Of a DNA stretch of 38,640 nt, positions 24,690 to 33,679 are shown piece after piece (position 1 is the first letter of the stretch; each line of letters opens with the position of its first letter). Origin of the DNA: RGIG8368 sp045540275 (lineage in GTDB: Bacteria > Verrucomicrobiota > Kiritimatiellia > RFP12 > UBA1067); assembly GCA_045540275.1 (NCBI GenBank), contig JAZQGX010000223.1, positions 1 through 38,640 of the forward strand, read 5' to 3'. The position numbers and the translations under genes were made by a program. The notes below the pieces were generated by a model, which saw only the letters and a list, made by a program, of their open reading frames with translations, made no database searches and had not been told where the DNA came from.

Positions 24690-25908
24690 CTGCCGATTCC
24701 TCCTTCTTGAAACTCGCAACTTGAGGGGCCTCTTTCAAAAACCTCATCAGCGCCTTCGCCATGTCGCAGCCAAACAAACGGGCGCTCGCGGCATCCACGA
24801 CCTTGCCGTTGGCGTTGGCGAACGGAATTTCGAAAGTCGTCACAAGACGCGTCTTTTTCAGCTCCCGCATCGCCCATTTTCTGATGCCGCACCCCGCCTT
24901 GCAGTTTTTTTCCGTGTTCCATCTGAAATTCCACGGAAAATCCTGCGACCGCCGGTAGGCAAGTCCTCCCGTCTGGCATTTCTCAAGAATGTCCCCGAAT
25001 CCCGCCTGCGCCACAGCGGCCGATTCACCCGGACCGTACACCTGAAAAACCCGCTCCTCGTATTCTCCGTGCACCCACGGGCAGTGGATATCGATGAAGG
25101 CATCGATATCGCCGCCGGCGTACGACGCGATCCAATCGCGAATGGCGCGGGTCTCGGGATAAATGAACTGATAGTAGTCGCGGTTGTGGTCGTGCGGCTT
25201 GCGGTTCTTGCCCTGATCGCCCGCCACGGCGCCGTCGAGATCGACGAACGGGACCGCCATCAGCTCGACATTCGCTCGCATCCAATCGCCAATCTCGCCG
25301 CCGGAAAGAACAGCATCGAGAAGTCCCTCAAGAACGTAGCTTGCCATCGTCTCCTGGCAATGGTGCCTCGCAGAGAGCCAAACCCTGTACTTGCCTTTGC
25401 CGTCGATCCTGCCGAAACGCGCCCTGGGAACACTCCTTCCCTTCCGGCTTTTGCAAAGTTCCTCCTCTACAAAAAACCGTCCGTTTTTCTCTGCGTGCTT
25501 TTGAAGAAACGCATTCCAATGCTCCGGCAGATAGGGAATCGTCTGCGAGAACCAGACCTCGTCCTCGTCTTCGCCGAAAGCGTAGACGAAACCGTGATGG
25601 TCATGCGTCTTGGCCGCATACTCCCACGTCCTGCCCCTGTCACGCGAAACCGCCGGCCCCCTTGCGGACACCGGACCTTCTTTATATGACGGATGAAATA
25701 CGACCTTGACCGTCCGGCCTTCCGCGCCGCGGATGCGAAACGCCCAGTAGAACCACCAGAGACTGTCGCGCTGCTCCTGCCTGATGCAGACTTCGTCTCC
25801 GCGTATGTAGCACACCTCGCCGTTCCCGGCGGGAATGTCGGCATCGACCCGGATCGAAGCGTACGCGGCAGCCGAAGCGAACAGTACAGTACAGAAAACG
25901 CGAAGCAT
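24682..25908 (-). CDS. Secreted M14-family zinc carboxypeptidase
   Basis: The 408-residue protein has a signal peptide (MLRVFCTVLFASAAAYA), an N-terminal beta-rich domain (about residues 18-150, with FYWAFRIRGAEGRTVKVVF) and an M14 catalytic domain. Zinc ligands are the HxxE of SARHHCQETMASYVLE and the His in FIDIHCPWVHGE; the general base Glu is in TTFEIPFAN. This layout matches cytosolic-carboxypeptidase-like M14 proteins. M14 members trim C-terminal residues from peptides or peptidoglycan stems. The start at 25908 is fixed by the TGATG overlap with the GH9-LamG gene and by the signal peptide; the open frame extending to 26697 is only antisense-free shadow inside that gene. Its place between two GH9 genes suggests a glycopeptide or cell-wall target. 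Confidence 0.85.
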   Translation of the reverse strand: MLRVFCTVLFASAAAYASIRVDADIPAGNGEVCYIRGDEVCIRQEQRDSLWWFYWAFRIRGAEGRTVKVVFHPSYKEGPVSARGPAVSRDRGRTWEYAAKTHDHHGFVYAFGEDEDEVWFSQTIPYLPEHWNAFLQKHAEKNGRFFVEEELCKSRKGRSVPRARFGRIDGKGKYRVWLSARHHCQETMASYVLEGLLDAVLSGGEIGDWMRANVELMAVPFVDLDGAVAGDQGKNRKPHDHNRDYYQFIYPETRAIRDWIASYAGGDIDAFIDIHCPWVHGEYEERVFQVYGPGESAAVAQAGFGDILEKCQTGGLAYRRSQDFPWNFRWNTEKNCKAGCGIRKWAMRELKKTRLVTTFEIPFANANGKVVDAASARLFGCDMAKALMRFLKEAPQVASFKKEESADD

Positions 25909-28900
25909 CACTTCCCCTCCCCGCTTCCGCCTTCGGCAAGCAAGCCGAAGACGAACATCGTATTTGCCATATTCGCCACCGTCGGCTCGTTCATTGCGAT
26001 TGCAAAATGCAGATCGGCAAAATTCTGCATGATTGCGAACCGCTCTTTGAGCCTCGGATACGCGGTTTCGGCGCAGGAATAGCCCGCGAACGACCGGTTT
26101 GGTCCCTGCCCCTGAAGACCTGTCGCGGCAACGCCGGCCGCGCGATAGCGGCTGTTGTGGAGCGGACAGCGGATCGTCCGCTCGCCGAGACCGGTAATCC
26201 AGCTCAAGCCCAGCGGATTCGCGCCAAGCGTATTGTCGCACGAGCGGATCAACCAGTCGCGATAGCATCTCTCTCCCGTAAGACACCACATCCACGCCAC
26301 CGGCACGGCGAAATTCTGGTACGCACCCGTACCCCACGTAATCGGAGCGTATGGATGCTTCACGAACTTGTATGCCATCTTCGACGAGGTGCGGATGTAC
26401 ATATCCGCCTCCTTGCGGATTGCGCCCAGCACGGCCTTGCGGATCGCGGAATCGGCCCTCTCCTCCGGCAGAAGCGCGTAGGCGTAGGCCGCAAGCTGAA
26501 GATCGAAGTGCCCATGCAGAACAAGCTCCGCACCGGGAACCTCGCGCCACGGCGTGGAGGCGATAAAATCCTCGTGGTAGCGCTTTTTGCCCGTAGTGCC
26601 GTAGAGATGGGCGGCGGCGTAGGCGCGAAGCGCATAGGTGTATTCGCCGTGCTTCGGAAGACTTCCTATGCCGCGCGTCGGATTTTTCACGGCCCAATCG
26701 TATGCGCGAATTGCACGATGCAAATAATCTGCCGCCTCCCCACTTTTACCAAGCTTCTTGAGAATGCGCGCCGCCTGCGCGAATGCGCCGGCGGCGAGAT
26801 AGCTGCCCTTGGCGTCCTTCGCCCAGGCGTAGTCTCCCTTGTCGTCGAGCTCTACGGTCTGGATGAAGTTGGGGTCGCCCTGCGACTCCGTTCCGTTCCT
26901 CACGCCGCCGTCCTCGTCCTGAAGACCCTTCCAGATCTTGAGCGCCCAAAGCGCCTCGTCGACGATGTCGGGAATACCGTTTCCGCGCTCGGGAACCGAA
27001 AGCTGTCCGTCGAAGAAATTGGAGGGCATCAGCTCGTAGGCGTTGAGAAGCTGCTGCGCAACATCGATATGGCATCTCGGATTGTAATCCCCGGCATCGT
27101 GATGTCCACCGCTTATATAGAGCCGACGGGGAAGCTTTTCCGGTACCGCCGCAACCATGTCTGAAGTTTCGCGCTCGTCAAGTGCACGGGAGAAAATCAT
27201 CGGGTCCGCAACGAAAAGCCCCTCGGCATCACCCTTGGCCGCCCCGAAGACGACACGCATCTCCTCCTGCGCCGCATTCGCAAAACGCTGCAGAACCTTG
27301 CGCGAATCATACAGGCGCCCGTCCACGGAAAGCTGCACGACATGCTTTCCATCCTTTCCCGCCGGCATAATCTTCAGAAGGAATCTGTGCCACTTCCGGT
27401 CGTTTATCCGCTGCGAATAATTCGAGGAAAACCTCACAACACCCCAGTTCACGCCGAGGGCGACCGAATCCTTTGCGCAGCTTGCGCGCAGAAGCTCGCC
27501 GCCCCAGGCTCCGCCGGCGATGGAATCGTCGCGGCGCGCCATGAACGAGATTGTCGCACCGCGGGCGGGGTCGAACTTGAAGAATGCTTCTATGCCGTTG
27601 GCGTCGTCGGCGTCGCCGGCGGCAAAAACTTCGGTGAAGGCGGCGTCCTTGATGCGCTTGGTCACGCCGATTGTCCTGAACCCGGCGCGGACGCGCGCCG
27701 GATCGTTCTCCACCTTTTCGCGTTTTGCCTTGACGGCGGGATGGAGCGGATTGGGCAGCATCTCCATATTTTCGGCGAACGCGCCCCACTCGCCTGCCGA
27801 ATGTCTCTGCACCGTCGTCGTAATCACGCCGGACGTGTGGCACGCCACACGCGCCCAGCCGCCGTTCAAGGCCGGATCGAGCGCGCAGCCGCAACGTTGC
27901 GAATAGATGCCCTGCGCCTGCGTTTTGAAAGCCCTCTCGTAGACATCGGACGAAATATCGAACGGAAGCGAGCATCCGACGCCTTCAACCGAAAGAACAT
28001 ATCTGCCGGGTTTGTCGAAGGCGGTGAAATCGGCGACATAGACATTTTCGCCGGAATAGTTGTTTTTGCCGTCGTTCTCAAGCCCGTTGTGCACCAGAGA
28101 AAGGGCGCCTTCAAACACCTTGCGGCGGCTTCCGGCATCCAGCACCGAAAACCGGGGATCTTCGCGGAAGCGGAGCGCATACGGCGCAAGTGCATCGTAA
28201 CCGGAAGCGGCAGCGGCGGCGGGAACCGCCGCCTGTGCGGCCTGCGCGGCGGCCGCAAGCTCGCGATCCTCCTGGGTGCCTTTGCCGGCTTCGAAATAAT
28301 ACGCCTCCTTCGTGGCGGCGATCCCGGGGCGTTTCGCGGCACTGCCGGAAACGGCGGCATTCTCGGGAAACGAGCCGAGGTACTGCCCGACGTAGGCGAT
28401 CTTGATTCCGTCAGGCAGATAGCCGATCTGGTTCGTCTTGACCGATCTGGAAAGCGCCCTGGCCGCATCGAAAACGAACTCCGCCTCCTTGTTTCCGGAC
28501 GTGATTTCCCCGTTCACACGGACGCAGACCTTCTCGCCATCCTTGAGCGTGCGTCCGAGATCGATATAGACGAGATGTTCGAGATAGACCTGAAAAGGCC
28601 ACCCGGTAGGTTGATAGCATTCGGCGCGGCTGCGGCGCCCGATCGCCGCGACCTTCACCGGCTTGCCGTTTACGGAGATGTTCCAGTTCGAAAGATCAAG
28701 TCCTGCGCCGGGGGAGTACGTGTGACCGAACTCGCAAAGGAGCTTGCCGTCGCCGATGCCGGAGACGCGCCTGAGGCCAAGCATTCTCGCGGCGAGCGCA
28801 TCTCCATTCTGATCCGCCGCGCCGCCGTGCGTAAACGACGCCGCGCACGTCCCGGCTGTCACCATCGTACCGCCCTCGCCTTGGGCGACAATGCTGTATT

Positions 28901-29288
28901 TGACGCCCTTCTTGAGCGGAGAGGGGAGCGTGAGAACGACCTCCCCCCTCGTCAAACCGGCAACCGCACGATTCGGAAGAGATTTGCCCGGAAGAATAAA
29001 CTCCGGCTTCGGCGGTTTTGCGCGCACAACGCTTTTCGCGGTGACGAATTTGGAGTATGCGTATGCTTCATCCGCATCGCTGACAATACGGTACGATTGC
29101 GCCTTGGCGCGCGCAGGCGTACTGGACGAGCCGAGCACCACCTTGACCGTCGTGTCGTCGAGCGAAACGGCGCTGCGCACACCGTATACGCGCATAACAT
29201 CCGGCTTGAGGTCCGGCGCCGACTGGCACATCCTGGCAAAAGACATTGATGCGGCTCCTACCGCCGCGGCAAGAATCAACATGCGCAT
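25908..29288 (-). CDS. GH9-family glycoside hydrolase with LamG-like insertion
   Basis: The 1126-residue secreted protein has a signal peptide (MRMLILAAAVGAASMSFA). Two beta-rich regions follow, to about residue 280. An Ig-like CelD_N-type domain starts at VKTNQIGYLPDGIKIAYVG (about 283) and is interrupted by an Ala/Gln-rich linker (about 343-363). A concanavalin/LamG-like segment lies at about 545-705 (ANGIEAFFKFDPARG, KWHRFLLKIMP, ADPMIFSRALDERE). The GH9 catalytic domain follows: GGHHDAGDYNPR at about 728, NGIPDIVDEALWALKIW, CDNTLGANPLGLSWITGLG, and MNEPTVANMANTMFVFGLL with the likely acid Glu. The insertion falls right before the catalytic Asp motif. It starts 12 bases after the beta-helix gene and shares one base with the peptidase gene. 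Confidence 0.85.
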   Translation of the reverse strand: MRMLILAAAVGAASMSFARMCQSAPDLKPDVMRVYGVRSAVSLDDTTVKVVLGSSSTPARAKAQSYRIVSDADEAYAYSKFVTAKSVVRAKPPKPEFILPGKSLPNRAVAGLTRGEVVLTLPSPLKKGVKYSIVAQGEGGTMVTAGTCAASFTHGGAADQNGDALAARMLGLRRVSGIGDGKLLCEFGHTYSPGAGLDLSNWNISVNGKPVKVAAIGRRSRAECYQPTGWPFQVYLEHLVYIDLGRTLKDGEKVCVRVNGEITSGNKEAEFVFDAARALSRSVKTNQIGYLPDGIKIAYVGQYLGSFPENAAVSGSAAKRPGIAATKEAYYFEAGKGTQEDRELAAAAQAAQAAVPAAAAASGYDALAPYALRFREDPRFSVLDAGSRRKVFEGALSLVHNGLENDGKNNYSGENVYVADFTAFDKPGRYVLSVEGVGCSLPFDISSDVYERAFKTQAQGIYSQRCGCALDPALNGGWARVACHTSGVITTTVQRHSAGEWGAFAENMEMLPNPLHPAVKAKREKVENDPARVRAGFRTIGVTKRIKDAAFTEVFAAGDADDANGIEAFFKFDPARGATISFMARRDDSIAGGAWGGELLRASCAKDSVALGVNWGVVRFSSNYSQRINDRKWHRFLLKIMPAGKDGKHVVQLSVDGRLYDSRKVLQRFANAAQEEMRVVFGAAKGDAEGLFVADPMIFSRALDERETSDMVAAVPEKLPRRLYISGGHHDAGDYNPRCHIDVAQQLLNAYELMPSNFFDGQLSVPERGNGIPDIVDEALWALKIWKGLQDEDGGVRNGTESQGDPNFIQTVELDDKGDYAWAKDAKGSYLAAGAFAQAARILKKLGKSGEAADYLHRAIRAYDWAVKNPTRGIGSLPKHGEYTYALRAYAAAHLYGTTGKKRYHEDFIASTPWREVPGAELVLHGHFDLQLAAYAYALLPEERADSAIRKAVLGAIRKEADMYIRTSSKMAYKFVKHPYAPITWGTGAYQNFAVPVAWMWCLTGERCYRDWLIRSCDNTLGANPLGLSWITGLGERTIRCPLHNSRYRAAGVAATGLQGQGPNRSFAGYSCAETAYPRLKERFAIMQNFADLHFAIAMNEPTVANMANTMFVFGLLAEGGSGEGK

Positions 29289-29300
29289 CGCATTCCTCCG

Positions 29301-32300
29301 TCAGCGCACCATAATCAAAATCCCGGAGGGCATCAACAGCGGCTCAAGTGCACCCACATAGCCGGGGTAGCCGACGGAAGATGCGGCAAAGGGCCAGTCG
29401 CCCTTTCTGGACCTGAGGCGATAGTAGTCGGGGGATTGAATATCCGTCGAAATGAAACGCGGCGCGTCGGCAAGGGTACGGTTGTTTTCAATAGCAAGAC
29501 CCTTTGAAAGGTCGTAACCTTCCAGTCCGGTCGCGGTGCCGATGCTGATGGTATCGGACGTCAGATAGGCGTTGTTGGAGAATGTCGCGCCGCCATCCGT
29601 CTTGAACGAAGAGGCGAAAGTGTCTTTCAGCGCCCCTCCATCTTCCCTGAAGAGAACGCCATCCTTGCCGAGAATGACAAGATTGTCGTACATCTTCGGG
29701 CGCCATGGAATGAAAATCCCGATTCCCACGCTCGTAACATGGATAAAGTTTGTCGATCCTACGACGGTATTGTGATGAATGAAGCTCTCTTCGCCATCAA
29801 AGCCGAAATTCTCGCGCACGATGAAAGGATCGCCCTTTGTGGTGACAAACGTATTGTAGGCTATCGTCCCCTTCTGAAGCTCTTTCCAGTTTCCGCCGTG
29901 AAAGTTCAGGGAAGAGCACTCTGCTATCTTGTTGGAAACAAATGCAAAATCGCACAGATTGCCTTTGAGCGGATAGAAAATCTTTCCGCAGTTTGTGTAA
30001 ACATTGCCGGCCATCTCCGGATTCTTCCCGCAATGAACCGCCTGAAGCTGCTTTTTGTCGCCGCTCGCACCGGCAAAGAGGCAATTCCAGACTTTTACAT
30101 TCTCTCCAATGCCGTTCTCGGGAGAATTTTGCCCGGCGTGGGCGTAAACCGCCCAGCATTTATCCGCATTTTTGCTTATTTCCCCCTCCTGACGAAACGA
30201 GCACGACTCCACCGAAACCGAGTCGCCGTAGATATCCAGCACATAGCCGCCAGAGGAGAGATGAAAAGATCCGGCTGTGTCCTCGCTGATCTTGTCGCCG
30301 TACCAGACAAAATCAAGACCGGAAATGACGACACCGGAAGCCTCTTCCGAAACGGTAAAAACGGACGGTGCGCCACCGATAGCGTCAGCAAGACCAGCCG
30401 CCGCCTCTACAAGCGCATTGCCGTCGCCCCCCCACGCCTTTATCACAACGTTCGGCTTGTCGACAATCACCAGATCATCCCCGCCGGAGATGCAATAACG
30501 CCGGTCCGCCCCGCCCCGCACAAAAATCGTAGACGAGTCCACCGCCACCTTGGCCGCCCCGGCAATAGAGCGGAAAGGACTCTCTTGCGAACCGTCACCA
30601 TCTGCTTGCGCAAGCGAATCGACATATAAGAGCGAACCTTTGATCGTCAACGATGCAGCAGAAAATTCCTTAATTACGGTTTCCCCCGTCCCCGCATCTC
30701 TGGCTTTAACCACCGGGTTGAAAATACCGCCGCAAGTGTAGACATGCGTACATGTGGGCGAGGCACCTTCGGCATCGTATTCACCGTCCCCGTCAAAATC
30801 CCACCAGTAATAGATATCGCCGCTATTCTGCGAGCATACTGCGGAGAATACGATTTCACGCCCCGCCACAAATGCCTCTGCCGACACTGAAAAATCATCG
30901 ACGGCAAACCCCAGCCCGAGCGCAACTGGCTCGACGGCGCCTACATATTCGGCGGCATAACCCTCGGCCCCTCTCGCAGCCGTGCGAACCCATGCATATC
31001 TCGTTTCGTTCAACCTGTAATAGTCCGGGCTGAACACATCCTCCGTCTCGATGAAGAACGGGGTTTCTTCAAGCTGCACGTTCTCTGACACGCTCAAGCC
31101 TGAAGACAAATCGTACGAATCGCAATCCAATGCCGTGCCCGTGTTGAAAGAAGCGCCAAAGTAGACGTTTCCGGTGAAGGATGATCCGGTTTTAAAAGAT
31201 GTCTTGACCGAATCACTGAGACTTTTGGTGTTTTCGCAGATAACGCCGCCTTCGCCGGCAAGTACTATCAAATTGTCAAAAATCCATGGTGTCCATGTAG
31301 TTGTATTGCCGTTCGAAGCGATAATCTCTTCAATATTTATGAAATTCCTTGCGCCGACCACAGTGTTATGGTGAATTTTCGGCGCCCCCGTAAATCCACG
31401 AAAAACCTTATTGAAAAAATCAACATCTCCATTCGGGAAAACAAAGATATTGTAGGCAAGTTCGGCGCTTGCCGTCTCACCGTAACCTTCGCCCTTGCTC
31501 GAAAACGCCTTGGAAAGGTTGACGACCTTGTTCGACACGAAATATCCGCCGGTTGCCTGCTTGACGGCAAAAAACACGCAATCGCAATTCAAGAAGATGT
31601 TATTGTGCACCTTGCCGTTGTTTGAAACGCAAATTGCGCCGACGGTCAGATTCTTGATATTTTCAAACAGGCAGTTTTTCACAACAAGAGATTTTCCGAC
31701 CGTATCCTTGTCATTCTCGGAAGTGCTGCCCTCCGGGGTATCGCCATTGTCAGGCCCGACCACGCCCCTGCCCGATTTGCCGGACTTGAAGGTCCCGGAT
31801 GCCAAAAACTCGCACCCGTTTATGACACAATTCCTGCCGTTGACCCTGATGACTTTTCCGCCGTTGCCCAGAGACTGCCCATCTCTTGAATCCTGATTCT
31901 TGCCGTAGAAGCAGAAGCGGAGATTCTTTACTTCGCAATAAAGATCGATGGAGTCGCACTTTTTATCTGCTATTTTCACCTTCTCGCCAAGCGTTATCGC
32001 ATTGGGATCGCTGCCGGTGGCATCGTACACGCTGGCGCCAAGCCCTTGAGCAAGCTCGATAAGCGGCTTCTCCTCGCCCCACGCAGTAATCGTCATATTT
32101 GTCGCGGTCACCAGAATCAGATCGTCCTTGTCGTCGAAAACATAGGCAAGATCATTTCCGGAATCGTCCTTCCCCAAGGAACGGATGTACACAAAGGTAT
32201 TCTCTCCGGTCTCCGCCCCCTTCGCGTTGGCGGCATTCACCGCCTCGACAATCGTCTTGAACGGGCTTTCCTCCGACCCGTCAGCCGTTTGGGCCGTTGA

Positions 32301-32381
32301 ATTCGCATCTACATAGAAGTTTGCGGCATTTGCGGCGAATGTGCCAAAAGCCAAGAACATCCCAAGCATTTTCGATTTCAT
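29301..32381 (-). CDS. Duplicated beta-helix surface protein with central PKD domain and V-R tail
   Basis: The 1026-residue protein has a signal peptide (MKSKMLGMFLAFGTFAANA) and two homologous halves, about residues 21-490 and 583-1012. Each opens with F/LYVD...DGSxESPF, and each contains HHNTVVG, DNLIVL/DNLVIL, a SFKT-G segment, SPDYYRL and YVGAxEP near its end. The repeated N-x-I/V-x-N steps suggest right-handed parallel beta-helices of the pectate-lyase-like class. Between them (about 495-580) a PKD-like domain carries WWDFDGDGEYDAEG. The chain ends PSGILIMVR, the tail shared with two other secreted proteins here. No catalytic residues are evident; a glycan-binding or surface role is inferred. 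It is mid-operon, 16 bases after the phosphatase gene. Confidence 0.8.
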   Translation of the reverse strand: MKSKMLGMFLAFGTFAANAANFYVDANSTAQTADGSEESPFKTIVEAVNAANAKGAETGENTFVYIRSLGKDDSGNDLAYVFDDKDDLILVTATNMTITAWGEEKPLIELAQGLGASVYDATGSDPNAITLGEKVKIADKKCDSIDLYCEVKNLRFCFYGKNQDSRDGQSLGNGGKVIRVNGRNCVINGCEFLASGTFKSGKSGRGVVGPDNGDTPEGSTSENDKDTVGKSLVVKNCLFENIKNLTVGAICVSNNGKVHNNIFLNCDCVFFAVKQATGGYFVSNKVVNLSKAFSSKGEGYGETASAELAYNIFVFPNGDVDFFNKVFRGFTGAPKIHHNTVVGARNFINIEEIIASNGNTTTWTPWIFDNLIVLAGEGGVICENTKSLSDSVKTSFKTGSSFTGNVYFGASFNTGTALDCDSYDLSSGLSVSENVQLEETPFFIETEDVFSPDYYRLNETRYAWVRTAARGAEGYAAEYVGAVEPVALGLGFAVDDFSVSAEAFVAGREIVFSAVCSQNSGDIYYWWDFDGDGEYDAEGASPTCTHVYTCGGIFNPVVKARDAGTGETVIKEFSAASLTIKGSLLYVDSLAQADGDGSQESPFRSIAGAAKVAVDSSTIFVRGGADRRYCISGGDDLVIVDKPNVVIKAWGGDGNALVEAAAGLADAIGGAPSVFTVSEEASGVVISGLDFVWYGDKISEDTAGSFHLSSGGYVLDIYGDSVSVESCSFRQEGEISKNADKCWAVYAHAGQNSPENGIGENVKVWNCLFAGASGDKKQLQAVHCGKNPEMAGNVYTNCGKIFYPLKGNLCDFAFVSNKIAECSSLNFHGGNWKELQKGTIAYNTFVTTKGDPFIVRENFGFDGEESFIHHNTVVGSTNFIHVTSVGIGIFIPWRPKMYDNLVILGKDGVLFREDGGALKDTFASSFKTDGGATFSNNAYLTSDTISIGTATGLEGYDLSKGLAIENNRTLADAPRFISTDIQSPDYYRLRSRKGDWPFAASSVGYPGYVGALEPLLMPSGILIMVR

Positions 32382-32397
32382 GGTATTTCCTTCCTAT

Positions 32398-33669
32398 TTA
32401 ATACGTCTCCAGAAGAATCTCGCGCAGTCTGGCGATATCCCCGTCGGAAAGTCCGCAGTCCTTCACGTATGCCTCCGCCTTCTCGCGCGTACTTCCGCCG
32501 GGATAGCGATCAAGCACATTGTCGTAAAGCTGCAAGAAAAGGTCCTTGTGGCAGAACCAGTTCCCCGGATTCGTAAACCCCGAGCACTCCCAGTCGCGAT
32601 AAAGCTCCTCGTCCTCCACGCCCATAAGCGCCTCTATCACGAAAGCGAGCGACCCCGTACGGTCCTGCCCGCCGATGCAGTGAAAAACAATCGGATAATT
32701 GGAGGCGTCGAGAAACACCTCAAGACACCTCTTCATCAATTCCTTGCCGCGCGGGCGGCCAAGCCCGGAATAGGCGCTCGCGGGAACATGAATCCATTTG
32801 ACCCTGTCGCCAAGGGGAGAGACGCGCATTCCCTCGACCTCCTTGTCGCCGCGGATATCAAGATCGGTGCGAATCCCGAGATCCTCCAGCATGATCCGGC
32901 GCGATTCGTCCGTCAGGCGCTCGCGTCCGCGGGCGGTCTGGATCGGCACGCGATGCCAGTCGTTGGAGGGCCAGACGCCGGAATAGATTTTCGCCATGTG
33001 CTTCGCCTGCCACGGAGCGCGGTTGGTGAGCGTGCCGTCGGCAAATTCCCTGCGGCACTCCTCCCACGTCAGGAAATCGATATCCTCCGGATTGTCGTTG
33101 AGCCCGGCCGAGCGGTAGACAAGCCCCTGTCGGATCCGCTTGCCGTCCATCGCCCTGCGTCCGCCGATGTCGCGCACATTCGGCACACCCGGCACGCGAA
33201 TGAGACGCGGCGGCGTATCTGACGTCTTGAAATCGCGGAATGCCGAAGCCGCAACGCGCCCGCCGGCAACGGCGGACACGATTGCGCGGTACGATGTTCC
33301 GATTTCGAGATTGTCGAAAAAAGCGTACGGCTCGCGGGAGTTCCGGCAGGCGACCGCCCGGTCGCCATCTGCAGAAAGCTTGCGCAATTCGACGGTGAAC
33401 ACGGGTGCGATCTCTCCCTCCTCCGGCGTCCATCGCCACGAGACAAGAAGCGGAACCGGTTCGTTCTTGTCGAGCGCGAGCTTGGCTCGCTCGCCCGCAT
33501 CGGCGAAGGCGGCCACCCGTTCGGCTCTGGGCATGGCGAGATACTCGTATTTGCGCTTGGAAAGAAGATTTACGCTCTCGCCCTTTTCCGGCTGAAAAAT
33601 CTCAAGCTCTCCCGCCATCAACGGAAGCGCCGCAGCGCAAAAAATGAAAATGAACAACGTTTTTATCAC
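32398..33669 (-). CDS. Secreted tyrosine-phosphatase-like protein (Tyr_phosphatase_3 type)
   Basis: The 423-residue protein has a signal peptide (MIKTLFIFIFCAAALPLMA). An N-terminal Ig/fibronectin-like region of about 130 residues contains LVSWRWTPEEGE. A cysteine-phosphatase domain follows. The catalytic P-loop is VFHCIGGQDRTGSLAF (CX5R: Cys and Arg present, Asp after the Gly as in this family), and the family hallmark VPNVRDIGGRRAMDGKRIRQG lies earlier in the domain (its first part is VPNVRDIGG). Known members dephosphorylate proteins or small phosphate esters. An exported member in a carbohydrate operon is unusual, and the substrate is unknown. It starts 10 bases after the glycosidase gene. 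Confidence 0.82.
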   Translation of the reverse strand: MIKTLFIFIFCAAALPLMAGELEIFQPEKGESVNLLSKRKYEYLAMPRAERVAAFADAGERAKLALDKNEPVPLLVSWRWTPEEGEIAPVFTVELRKLSADGDRAVACRNSREPYAFFDNLEIGTSYRAIVSAVAGGRVAASAFRDFKTSDTPPRLIRVPGVPNVRDIGGRRAMDGKRIRQGLVYRSAGLNDNPEDIDFLTWEECRREFADGTLTNRAPWQAKHMAKIYSGVWPSNDWHRVPIQTARGRERLTDESRRIMLEDLGIRTDLDIRGDKEVEGMRVSPLGDRVKWIHVPASAYSGLGRPRGKELMKRCLEVFLDASNYPIVFHCIGGQDRTGSLAFVIEALMGVEDEELYRDWECSGFTNPGNWFCHKDLFLQLYDNVLDRYPGGSTREKAEAYVKDCGLSDGDIARLREILLETY

Positions 33670-33679
33670 AACCTTTTAT

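Noticed and set aside
25909..26697. N-terminal extension of the M14 peptidase frame
   Set aside because: The extension is Arg-rich shadow sequence inside the GH9-LamG gene; the signal peptide begins at 25908.
27342..29249. 635-codon open frame on the plus strand
   Set aside because: It lies wholly antisense to the GH9-LamG gene, which has clear motifs; the plus-strand product has none.
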